Below are positions 1 to 11,000 of a stretch of DNA of 64,000 nt, piece by piece. The position numbers were made by a program, and so were the translations under genes. The stretch lies in contig OZ059899.1 of NCBI GenBank assembly GCA_964057225.1, positions 3,038,001 through 3,102,000 of the forward strand. Direction: 5' to 3'. The DNA comes from Auanema rhodensis. Taxonomy: Eukaryota > Nematoda > Chromadorea > Rhabditida > Rhabditidae. Positions within the stretch are counted from its first letter, which is position 1. Each line of letters begins with the position of its first letter. Below the pieces are notes generated by a model, which worked only from the letters and a program-made list of their open reading frames with translations, had not been told where the DNA came from and did not search any database.

Positions 1-135
1 GAAGAAATAATTTTTTCGTTGAATAACATTGTCCATCGTCTTTGCCTTGAAAAATGGAATCTAAAAACATCTACTTTTTGCTAAATTATTCTGAAATTTT
101 TCGAAAAAATTTTTGTCAAAATGTTTTTGGAAGCA

Positions 136-163
136 ATGTTGAGTGTACATGGAAACTCAACAT
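136..163. repeat. Dyad 2 in the unit: 9-bp inverted repeat with 10-nt loop
   Basis: The arms atgttgagt and actcaacat are perfect reverse complements separated by ten bases. An alternative 6-bp pairing, agtgta with tacact, overlaps it, so the region can form two exclusive hairpins. It is conserved in nearly all units. Exceptions are the c-to-a change at unit position 158 (M144, M150, M152, M164, M174) and the t-to-c change at position 163 (M29, M33, M52), each of which breaks one pair. Confidence 0.85.
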
Positions 164-314
164 ACACTAATGCATCATTTTTCAAACGATCATAACTAAT
201 TTTTGTATTAAGCGTTTCTCAATGTAGTATAGTGCATTCGATGCGGATTTTTAAGCTGCGTCGATCTGTGTAATCAGATTTGCGCTAGCTTAAAAATGCA
301 CCGAGATATCAACT

Positions 315-336
315 GATATAAGTTCACACTTATATC
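315..336. repeat. Dyad 4 in the unit: 9-bp hairpin with 4-nt loop
   Basis: The arms gatataagt and acttatatc are perfect complements around the loop tcac. Four outer bases, cgag (unit 302-305) and ctcg (337-340), can also pair. A competing small hairpin, atatc-aact-gatat (unit 306-319), shares its left arm. The common t325 variant falls in the loop. The linked change a330, a336, c338 seen in M23, M30, M34, M38, M170 and M171 weakens the stem. In M133 and M136 the element becomes a perfect palindrome. Confidence 0.85.
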
Positions 337-438
337 CTCGATTTTCACCCTGAAGAAATAATTTTTTCGTTGAATAACATTGTCCATCGTCTTTGCCTTG
401 AAAAATGGAATCTAAAAACATCTACTTTTTGCTAAATT

Positions 439-473
439 ATTTTGAAATTTTTCGAAAAAATTTTTGTCAAAAT
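439..473. repeat. Dyad 1 in the unit: A/T-rich palindrome (unit positions 88-122)
   Basis: A 7-bp outer arm, attttga, pairs with tcaaaat at the far end. Inside lies the perfect 12-bp palindrome tttttcgaaaaa (unit 97-108), slightly off-centre. The element recurs in almost every unit. It is broken in M126 by a 13-bp deletion, and several unit families carry substitutions in it at positions 91, 106, 108 or 109, so strict symmetry is not required. It could extrude as a hairpin or bind a dimeric protein. Neither can be shown from sequence. Confidence 0.8.
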
Positions 474-592
474 GTTTTTGGAAGCAATGTTGAGTGTACA
501 TGGAAACTCAACATACACTAATGCATCATTTTTCAAACGATCATAACTAATTTTTGTATTAAGCGTTCCTCAATGTAGTATAGTGCATTCGA

Positions 593-651
593 TGCGGATT
601 TTTAAGCTGCGTCGATCTGTGTTATCAGATTTGCGCTAGCTTAAAAATGCA
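593..651. repeat. Dyad 3 in the unit: long imperfect hairpin (unit positions 242-300)
   Basis: The arm atttttaagct (unit 247-257) is perfectly complementary to agcttaaaaat (287-297). Beyond a 2-nt bulge, tgc (242-244) pairs with gca (298-300). Inward, gcg pairs with cgc next to a one-base bulge, and the core atctg (264-268) pairs with cagat (275-279) around a 6-nt loop. This is the longest dyad in the unit and lies in its GC-richest part. Variant t299 turns a G-C pair into G-T. Variants a267 and a277 break core pairs. Confidence 0.85.
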
Positions 652-1755
652 CCGAGATATCAACTGATATAAGTTCACACTTATATCCTCGATTTTCACC
701 CTGAAGAAATAATTTTTCCGTTGAATAACATTGTCCATCGTCTTTGCCTTGAAAAATAGAATCTAAAAACATCTACTTTTTGCTAAATTATTTTGAAATT
801 TTTCGAAAAAATTTTTGTCAAAATGTTTTTGGAAGCAATGTTGAGTGTACATGGAAACTCAACATACACTAATGCATCATTTTTCAAACGATCATAACTA
901 ATTTTTGTATTAAGCGTTTCTCAATGTAGTATAAAGCATTCGATGCGGATTTTTAAGCTGCGTCGATCTGTGTTATCAGATTTGCGCTAGCTTAAAAATG
1001 CACCGAGATATCAACTGATATAAGTTCACACTTATATCCTCGATTTTCACCCTGAAGAATTAATTTTTTCGTTGAATAACATTGTCCATCGTCTTTGCCT
1101 TGAAAAATGGAATCTTAAAACATCTACTTTTTGCTAAATTATTTTGAAATTTTTCGAAAAAATTTTTGTCAAAATGTTTTTGGAAGCAATGTTGAGTGTA
1201 CATGGAAACTCAACATACACTAATGCATCATTTTTCAAACGATCATAACTAATTTTTGTATTAAGCGTTCCTCAATGTAGTATAGTGCATTCGATGCGGA
1301 TTTTTAAGCTGCGTCGATCTGTGTTATCAGATTTGCGCTAGCTTAAAAATGCACCGAGATATCAACTGATATAAGTTCACACTTATATCCTCGATTTTCA
1401 CCCTGAAGAAATAATTTTTCCGTTGAATAACATTGTCCATCGTCTTTGCCTTGAAAAATAGAATCTAAAAACATCTACTTTTTGCTAAATTATTTTGAAA
1501 TTTTTCGAAAACATTTTTGTCAAAATGTTTTTGGAAGCAATGTTGAGTGTACATGGAAACTCAACTTACACTAATGCATCATTTTTCAAACGATCATAAC
1601 TAATTTTTGTATTAAGCGTTTCTCAATGTAGTATAAAGCATTCGATGCGGATTTTTAAGCTGCGTCGATCTGTGTTATCAGATTTGCGCTAGCTTAAAAA
1701 TGCACCGAGATATCAACTGATATAAGTTCACACTTATATCCTCGATTTTCACCCT

Positions 1756-2105
1756 GAAGAATTAATTTTTTCGTTGAATAACATTGTCCATCGTCTTTGC
1801 CTTGAAAAATGGAATCTTAAAACATCTACTTTTTGCTAAATTATTTGAAATTTTTCGAAAAAATTTTTGTCAAAATGTTTTTGGAAGCAATGTTGAGTGT
1901 ACATGGAAACTCAACATACACTAATGCATCATTTTTCAAACGATCATAACTAATTTTTGTATCAAGTGTTTCTCAATGTAGTATAGTGCATTCGATGCGG
2001 ATTTTTAAGCTGCGTCGATCTGTGTTATCAGATTTGCGCTAGCTTAAAAATGCACCGAGATATCAACTGATATAAGTTCACACTTATATCCTCGATTTTC
2101 ACCCT
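1756..2105. repeat. 350-bp unit M6 with a 1-base deletion
   Basis: The unit reads ttatttga where others read ttattttga, near base 1844. It is otherwise a type A unit with t7, t63 and tcaagtg. I found this slippage-type deletion in no other copy, so it is probably young or was not spread by exchange. Confidence 0.9.
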
Positions 2106-5100
2106 GAAGAAATAATTTTTTCGTTGAATAACATTGTCCATCGTCTTTGCCTTGAAAAAAGGAATCTAAAAACATCTACTTTTTGCTAAATTATTTTGAA
2201 ATTTTTCGAAAAAATTTTTGTCAAAATGTTTTTGGAAGCAATGTTGAGTGTACATGGAAACTCAACATACACTAATGCATCATTTTTCAAACGATCATAA
2301 CTAATTTTTGTATTAAGCGTTTCTCAATGTAGTATAGTGCATTCGATGCGGATTTTTAAGCTGCGTCGATCTGTGTTATCAGATTTGCGCTAGCTTAAAA
2401 ATGCACCGAGATATCAACTGATATAAGTTCACACTTATATCCTCGATTTTCACCCTGAAGAATTAATTTTTTCGTTGAATAACATTGTCCATCGTCTTTG
2501 CCTTGAAAAATGGAATCTTAAAACATCTACTTTTTGCTAAATTATTTTGAAATTTTTCGAAAAAATTTTTGTCAAAATGTTTTTGGAAGCAATGTTGAGT
2601 GTACATGGAAACTCAACATACACTAATGCATCATTTTTCAAACGATCATAACTAATTTTTGTATCAAGTGTTTCTCAATGTAGTATAGTGCATTCGATGC
2701 GGATTTTTAAGCTGCGTCGATCTGTGTTATCAGATTTGCGCTAGCTTAAAAATGCACCGAGATATCAACTGATATAAGTTCACACTTATATCCTCGATTT
2801 TCACCCTGAAGAAATAATTTTTTCGTTGAATAACATTGTCCATCGTCTTTGCCTTGAAAAAAGGAATCTAAAAACATCTACTTTTTGCTAAATTATTTTG
2901 AAATTTTTCGAAAAAATTTTTGTCAAAATGTTTTTGGAAGCAATGTTGAGTGTACATGGAAACTCAACATACACTAATGCATCATTTTTCAAACGATCAT
3001 AACTAATTTTTGTATTAAGCGTTTCTCAATGTAGTATAATGCATTCGATGCGGATTTTTAAGCTGCGTCGATCTGTGTTATCAGATTTGCGCTAGCTTAA
3101 AAATGCACCGAGATATCAACTGATATAAGTTCACACTTATATCCTCGATTTTCACCCTGAAGAATTAATTTTTTCGTTGAATAACATTGTCCATCGTCTT
3201 TGCCTTGAAAAATGGAATCTTAAAACATCTACTTTTTGCTAAATTATTTTGAAATTTTTCGAAAAAATTTTTGTCAAAATGTTTTTGGAAGCAATGTTGA
3301 GTGTACATGGAAACTCAACATACACTAATGCATCATTTTTCAAACGATCATAACTAATTTTTGTATCAAGTGTTTCTCAATGTAGTATAGTGCATTCGAT
3401 GCGGATTTTTAAGCTGCGTCGATCTGTGTTATCAGATTTGCGCTAGCTTAAAAATGCACCGAGATATCAACTGATATAAGTTCACACTTATATCCTCGAT
3501 TTTCACCCTGAAGAAATAATTTTTTCGTTGAATAACATTGTCCATCGTCTTTGCCTTGAAAAAAGGAATCTAAAAACATCTACTTTTTGCTAAATTATTT
3601 TGAAATTTTTCGAAAAAATTTTTGTCAAAATGTTTTTGGAAGCAATGTTGAGTGTACATGGAAACTCAACATACACTAATGCATCATTTTTCAAACGATC
3701 ATAACTAATTTTTGTATCAAGTGTTTCTCAATGTAGTATAGTGCATTCGATGCGGATTTTTAAGCTGCGTCGATCTGTGTTATCAGATTTGCGCTAGCTT
3801 AAAAATGCACCGAGATATCAACTGATATAAGTTCACACTTATATCCTCGATTTTCACCCTGAAGAAATAATTTTTTCGTTGAATAACATTGTCCATCGTC
3901 TTTGCCTTGAAAAAAGGAATCTAAAAACATCTACTTTTTGCTAAATTATTTTGAAATTTTTCGAAAAAATTTTTGTCAAAATGTTTTTGGAAGCAATGTT
4001 GAGTGTACATGGAAACTCAACATACACTAATGCATCATTTTTCAAACGATCATAACTAATTTTTGTATCAAGTGTTTCTCAATGTAGTATAGTGCATTCG
4101 ATGCGGATTTTTAAGCTGCGTCGATCTGTGTTATCAGATTTGCGCTAGCTTAAAAATGCACCGAGATATCAACTGATATAAGTTCACACTTATATCCTCG
4201 ATTTTCACCCTGAAGAAATAATTTTTTCGTTGAATAACATTGTCCATCGTCTTTGCCTTGAAAAAAGGAATCTAAAAACATCTACTTTTTGCTAAATTAT
4301 TTTGAAATTTTTCGAAAAAATTTTTGTCAAAATGTTTTTGGAAGCAATGTTGAGTGTACATGGAAACTCAACATACACTAATGCATCATTTTTCAAACGA
4401 TCATAACTAATTTTTGTATTAAGCGTTTCTCAATGTAGTATAATGCATTCGATGCGGATTTTTAAGCTGCGTCGATCTGTGTTATCAGATTTGCGCTAGC
4501 TTAAAAATGCACCGAGATATCAACTGATATAAGTTCACACTTATATCCTCGATTTTCACCCTGAAGAATTAATTTTTTCGTTGAATAACATTGTCCATCG
4601 TCTTTGCCTTGAAAAATGGAATCTTAAAACATCTACTTTTTGCTAAATTATTTTGAAATTTTTCGAAAAAATTTTTGTCAAAATGTTTTTGGAAGCAATG
4701 TTGAGTGTACATGGAAACTCAACATACACTAATGCATCATTTTTCAAACGATCATAACTAATTTTTGTATCAAGTGTTTCTCAATGTAGTATAGTGCATT
4801 CGATGCGGATTTTTAAGCTGCGTCGATCTGTGTTATCAGATTTGCGCTAGCTTAAAAATGCACCGAGATATCAACTGATATAAGTTCACACTTATATCCT
4901 CGATTTTCACCCTGAAGAAATAATTTTTTCGTTGAATAACATTGTCCATCGTCTTTGCCTTGAAAAAAGGAATCTAAAAACATCTACTTTTTGCTAAATT
5001 ATTTTGAAATTTTTCGAAAAAATTTTTGTCAAAATGTTTTTGGAAGCAATGTTGAGTGTACATGGAAACTCAACATACACTAATGCATCATTTTTCAAAC

Positions 5101-6317
5101 GATCATAACTAATTTTTGTATCAAGTGTTTCTCAATGTAGTATAGTGCATTCGATGCGGATTTTTAAGCTGCGTCGATCTGTGTTATCAGATTTGCGCTA
5201 GCTTAAAAATGCACCGAGATATCAACTGATATAAGTTCACACTTATATCCTCGATTTTCACCCTGAAGAATTAATTTTTTCGTTGAATAACATTGTCCAT
5301 CGTCTTTGCCTTGAAAAATGGAATCTTAAAACATCTACTTTTTGCTAAATTATTTTGAAATTTTTCGAAAAAATTTTTGTCAAAATGTTTTTGGAAGCAA
5401 TGTTGAGTGTACATGGAAACTCAACATACACTAATGCATCATTTTTCAAACGATCATAACTAATTTTTGTATCAAGTGTTTCTCAATGTAGTATAGTGCA
5501 TTCGATGCGGATTTTTAAGCTGCGTCGATCTGTGTTATCAGATTTGCGCTAGCTTAAAAATGCACCGAGATATCAACTGATATAAGTTCACACTTATATC
5601 CTCGATTTTCACCCTGAAGAAATAATTTTTTCGTTGAATAACATTGTCCATCGTCTTTGCCTTGAAAAAAGGAATCTAAAAACATCTACTTTTTGCTAAA
5701 TTATTTTGAAATTTTTCGAAAAAATTTTTGTCAAAATGTTTTTGGAAGCAATGTTGAGTGTACATGGAAACTCAACATACACTAATGCATCATTTTTCAA
5801 ACGATCATAACTAATTTTTGTATCAAGTGTTTCTCAATGTAGTATAGTGCATTCGATGCGGATTTTTAAGCTGCGTCGATCTGTGTTATCAGATTTGCGC
5901 TAGCTTAAAAATGCACCGAGATATCAACTGATATAAGTTCACACTTATATCCTCGATTTTCACCCTGAAGAAATAATTTTTTCGTTGAATAACATTGTCC
6001 ATCGTCTTTGCCTTGAAAAAAGGAATCTAAAAACATCTACTTTTTGCTAAATTATTTTGAAATTTTTCGAAAAAATTTTTGTCAAAATGTTTTTGGAAGC
6101 AATGTTGAGTGTACATGGAAACTCAACATACACTAATGCATCAATTTTCAAACGATCATAACTAATTTTTGTATCAAGTGTTTCTCAATGTAGTATAGTG
6201 CATTCGATGCGGATTTTTAAGCTGCGTCGATCTGTGTTATCAGATTTGCGCTAGCTTAAAAATGCACCGAGATATCAACTGATATAAGTTCACACTTATA
6301 TCCTCGATTTTCACCCT

Positions 6318-6668
6318 GAAGAAATAATTTTTCCGTTGAATAACATTGTCCATCGTCTTTGCCTCGAAAAATGGAATCTTAAAACATCTACTTTTTGCTA
6401 AATTATTTTGAAATTTTTCGAAAAAATTTTTGTCAAAATGTTTTTGGAAGCAATGTTGAGTGTACATGGAAACTCAACATACACTAATGCATCATTTTTC
6501 AAACGATCATAACTAATTTTTGTATTAAGCGTTTCTCAATGTAGTATAGTGCATTCGATGCGGATTTTTAAGCTGCGTCGATCTGTGTTATCAGATTTGC
6601 GCTAGCTTAAAAATGCACCGAGATATCAACTGATATAAGTTCACACTTATATCCTCGATTTTCACCCT
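6318..6668. repeat. Hybrid unit M19 (a7 with t63), unique combination
   Basis: The unit starts like type B (a at position 7) but carries the type A marker t63, together with c16 and c48. No other unit in the window has both a7 and t63. The combination removes two minus-strand stop codons and so produces the only long open frame of the window (6240-6467, minus strand, 75 codons). The frame continues into the end of M18 and stops at tga there. It has no family resemblance that I recognise, and I read it as an accident of recombination between unit types, not as a gene. Confidence 0.85.
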
Positions 6669-8072
6669 GAAGAAATAATTTTTCTGTTGAATAACATTGT
6701 CCATCGTCTTTGCCTTGAAAAATAGAATCTAAAAACATCTACTTTTTGCTAAATTATTTTGAAATTTTTCGAAAAAATTTTTGTCAAAATGTTTTTGGAA
6801 GCAATGTTGAGTGTACATGGAAACTCAACATACACTAATGCATCATTTTTCAAACGATCATAACTAATTTTTGTATTAAGCGTTTCTCAATGTAGTATAG
6901 TGCATTCGATGCGGATTTTTAAGCTGCGTCGATCTGTGTTATCAGATTTGCGCTAGCTTAAAAATGCACCGAGATATCAACTGATATAAGTTCACACTTA
7001 TATCCTCGATTTTCACCCTGAAGAATTAATTTTTTCGTTGAATAACATTGTCCATCGTCTTTGCCTTGAAAAATGGAATCTCAAAACATCTACTTTTTGC
7101 TAAATTATTTTGAAATTTTTCGAAAAAATTTTTGTCAAAATGTTTTTGGAAGCAATGTTGAGTGTACATGGAAACTCAACATACACTAATGCATCATTTT
7201 TCAAACGATCATAACTAATTTTTGTATTAAGCGTTTCTCAATGTAGTATAGTGCATTCGATGCGGATTTTTAAGCTGCGTCGATCTGTGTTATCAGATTT
7301 GCGCTAGCTTAAAAATGCACCGAGATATCAACTGATATAAGTTCACACTTATATCCTCGATTTTCACCCTGAAGAAATAATTTTTCCGTTGAATAACATT
7401 GTCCATCGTCTTTGCCTTGAAAAATAGAATCTAAAAACATCTACTTTTTGCTAAATTATTTTGAAATTTTTCGAAAAAATTTTTGTCAAAATGTTTTTGG
7501 AAGCAATGTTGAGTGTACATGGAAACTCAACATACACTAATGCATCATTTTTCAAACGATCATAACTAATTTTTGTATTAAGCGTTTCTCAATGTAGTAT
7601 AGTGCATTCGATGCGGATTCTTAAGCTGCGTCGATCTGTGTTATCAGATTTGCGCTAGCTTAAAAATGCACCGAGATATCAACTGATATAAGTTCACACT
7701 TATATCCTCGATTTTCACCCTGAAGAATTAATTTTTTCGTTGAATAACATTGTCCATCGTCTTTGCCTTGAAAAATGGAATCTTAAAACATCTACTTTTT
7801 GCTAAATTATTTTGAAATTTTTCGAAAAAATTTTTGTCAAAATGTTTTTGGAAGCAATGTTGAGTGTACATGGAAACTCAACATACACTAATGCATCATT
7901 TTTCAAACGATCATAACTAATTTTTGTATTAAGCGTTTCTCAATGTAGTATAGTGCATTCGATGCGGATTTTTAAGCTGCGTCGATCTGTGTTATCAGAT
8001 TTGCGCTAGCTTAAAAATGCACCGAGATATCAACTGATATAAGTTCACACATATATACCCGATTTTCACCCT
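6318..8072. repeat. Domain 2: transitional units M19-M23
   Basis: Five units of mixed type lie here. M19 combines a7 with t63. M20 and M22 carry a c at position 16 or a neighbouring change, together with tag at 55-57. M21 carries c63. M23 is type A in its left part but ends with the a330/a336/c338 version of dyad 4. M21-M23 resemble M53-M55 at 18252-19304, which suggests that the two stretches descend from one duplicated segment or exchanged sequence. Confidence 0.7.
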
Positions 8073-11000
8073 GAAGAATTAATTTTTTCGTTGAATAACA
8101 TTGTCCATCGTTTTTGCCTTGAAAAAAGGAATCTAAAAACATCTACTTTTTGCTAAATTATTTTGAAATGTTTCGAAAAAATTTTTGTCAAAATGTTTTT
8201 GGAAGCAATGTTGAGTGTACATGGAAACTCAACATACACTAATGCATCATTTTTCAAACGATCATAACTAATTTTTGTATTAAGCGTTTCTCAATGTAGT
8301 ATAGTGCATTCGATGCGGATTTTTAAGCTGCGTCGATCTGTGTAATCAGATTTGCGCTAGCTTAAAAATGCACCGAGATATCAACTGATATAAGTTCACA
8401 CTTATATCCTCGATTTTCACCCTGAAGAAATAATTTTTTCGTTGAATAACATTGTCCATCGTCTTTGCCTTGAAAAATGGAATCTAAAAACATCTACTTT
8501 TTGCTAAATTATTTTGAAATTTTTCGAAAAAATTTTTGTCAAAATGTTTTTGGAAGCAATGTTGAGTGTACATGGAAACTCAACATACACTAATGCATCA
8601 TTTTTCAAACGATCATAACTAATTTTTGTATTAAGCGTTCCTCAATGTAGTATAGTGCATTCGATGCGGATTTTTAAGCTGCGTCGATCTGTGTTATCAG
8701 ATTTGCGCTAGCTTAAAAATGCACCGAGATATCAACTGATATAAGTTCACACTTATATCCTCGATTTTCACCCTGAAGAAATAATTTTTTCGTTGAATAA
8801 CATTGTCCATCGTCTTTGCCTTGAAAAAAGGAATCTAAAAACATCTACTTTTTGCTAAATTATTTTGAAATTTTTCGAAAAAATTTTTGTCAAAATGTTT
8901 TTGGAAGCAATGTTGAGTGTACATGGAAACTCAACATACACTAATGCATCATTTTTCAAACGATCATAACTAATTTTTGTATTAAGCGTTTCTCAATGTA
9001 GTATAGTGCATTCGATGCGGATTTTTAAGCTGCGTCGATCTGTGTTATCAGATTTGCGCTAGCTTAAAAATGCACCGAGATATCAACTGATATAAGTTCA
9101 CACTTATATCCTCGATTTTCACCCTGAAGAAATAATTTTTTCGTTGAATAACATTGTCCATCGTCTTTGCCTTGAAAAATGGAATCTAAAAACATCTACG
9201 TTTTGCTAAATTATTTTGAAATTTTTCGAAAAAATTTTTGTCAAAATGTTTTTGGAAGCAATGTTGAGTGTACATGGAAACTCAACATACACTAATGCAT
9301 CATTTTTCAAACGATCATAACTAATTTTTGTATTAAGCGTTTCTCAATGTAGTATAGTGCATTCGATGCGGATTTTTAAGCTGCGTCGATCTGTGTTATC
9401 AGATTTGCGCTAGCTTAAAAATGCACCGAGATATCAACTGATATAAGTTCACACTTATATCCTCGATTTTCACCCTGAAGAAATAATTTTTTCGTTGAAT
9501 AACATTGTCCATCGTCTTTGCCTTGAAAAATGGAATCTAAAAACATCTACGTTTTGCTAAATTATTTTGAAATTTTTCGAAAAAATTTTTGTCAAAATGT
9601 TTTTGGAAGCAATGTTGAGTGTACATGGAAACTCAACATACACTAATGCATCATTTTTCAAACGATCATAACTAATTTTTGTATTAAGCGTTTCTCAATG
9701 TAGTATAGTGCATTCGATGCGGATTTTTAAGCTGCGTCGATCTGTGTTATCAGATTTGCGCTAGCTTAAAAATGCACCGAGATATCAACTGATATAAGTT
9801 CACACTTATATCCTCGATTTTCACCCTGAAGAAATAATTTTTTCGTTGAATAACATTGTCCATCGTCTTTGCCTTGAAAAAAGGAATCTAAAAACATCTA
9901 CTTTTTGCTAAATTATTTTGAAATTTTTCGAAAAAATTTTTGTCAAAATGTTTTTGGAAGCAATGTTGAGTGTACATGGAAACTCAACACACACTAATGC
10001 ATCATTTTTCAAACGATCATAACTAATTTTTGTATTAAGCGTTTCTCAATGTAGTATAGTACATTCGATGCGGATTTGTAAGCTGCGTCGATCTGTGTTA
10101 TCAGATTTGCGCTAGCTTAAAAATGCACCGAGATATCAACTGATATAAGTTCACACTTATATCCTCGATTTTCACCCTGAAGAAATAATTTTTTCGTTGA
10201 ATAACATTGTCCATCGTCTTTGCCTTGAAAAAAGGAATCTAAAAACATCTACTTTTTGCTAAATTATTCTGAAATTTTTCGAAAAAATTTTTGTCAAAAT
10301 GTTTTTGGAAGCAATGTTGAGTGTACATGGAAACTCAACATACACTAATGCATCATTTTTCAAACGATCATAACTAATTTTTGTATTAAGCGTTTCTCAA
10401 TGTAGTATAGTGCATTCGATGCGGATTTTTAAGCTGCGTCGATCTGTGTTATCAGATTTGCGCTAGCTTAAAAATGCACCGAGATATCAACTGATATAAG
10501 TTCACACATATATACCCGATTTTCACCCTGAAGAATTAATTTTTTCGTTGAATAACATTGTCCATCGTTTTTGCCTTGAAAAAAGGAATCTAAAAACATC
10601 TACTTTTTGCTAAATTATTTTGAAATGTTTCGAAAAAATTTTTGTCAAAATGTTTTTGGAAGCAATGTTGAGTGTACATGGAAACTCAACATACACTAAT
10701 GCATCATTTTTCAAACGATCATAACTAATTTTTGTATTAAGCGTTTCTCAATGTAGTATAGTGCATTCGATGCGGATTTTTAAGCTGCGTCGATCTGTGT
10801 AATCAGATTTGCGCTAGCTTAAAAATGCACCGAGATATCAACTGATATAAGTTCACACTTATATCCTCGATTTTCACCCTGAAGAAATAATTTTTTCGTT
10901 GAATAACATTGTCCATCGTCTTTGCCTTGAAAAATGGAATCTAAAAACATCTACTTTTTGCTAAATTATTTTGAAATTTTTCGAAAAAATTTTTGTCAAA

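Larger units (their letters stand above)
352..702. repeat. Reference satellite unit (M2, 351 bp)
   Basis: This copy is close to the array consensus and is used to describe the unit. By hand count it has 58 C, 53 G and 12 CpG, so GC is about 32% and CpG is about 1.4 times the expected number. Unit positions 41-130 are dominated by A and T tracts (about 22% GC), while positions 211-310 are about 42% GC. Recurrent variant positions across the array are 7, 16-17, 21, 40, 49, 55-56, 63, 65, 74, 81, 90-91, 106-109, 133, 148, 158, 163, 183, 189, 200, 209, 213, 217-221, 267, 272, 277, 299, 325, 327 and 330-338. No internal half-length repeat is visible by eye. This copy carries an uncommon c at position 217. 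Confidence 0.95.
1..6317. repeat. Domain 1: alternating A/B satellite units (M1-M18)
   Basis: From M6 to M18 two unit types alternate. Type A has t7, t55 and t63, with c209 and t213 (tcaagtg). Type B has a7, a55 and a63, with either ttaagcg or tcaagtg. The observed order from M6 is A B A B A B B B A B A B B. M3 and M5 are a third type with c16, tag at 55-57 and aaag near position 232. M2 and M4 share c217. The result is a loose dimer HOR of 702 bp with occasional extra B units. M6 (1756-2105) lacks one T in the run at unit position 89-92. Confidence 0.85.

Noticed and set aside
16-31. CENP-B box-like half site (ttcg followed five bases later by a)
   Set aside because: The required cggg at the end is absent (acat instead). 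The minus-strand cccg of the rare a330/a336/c338 variant likewise lacks the cgaa half.
302-340. TATA-like gatataag with an initiator-like tcagtt on the minus strand
   Set aside because: The spacing from TATA to initiator is only about 20 bp, shorter than normal, and such short AT motifs are expected in this sequence. No transcript evidence is available.
348-420. Possible hammerhead ribozyme core: ctgaaga followed later by gaaa, as in some animal satellites
   Set aside because: ctgaaga fits the loose core pattern, but I found no stem II between it and a gaaa, and no flanking helices I and III with a cleavage site. A covariance-model search could settle it.
6240-6467. 75-codon open frame on the minus strand
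   Set aside because: It lies entirely in satellite units M18-M19, has no recognisable domain, and is open only because hybrid unit M19 lacks two stops present in the other units.
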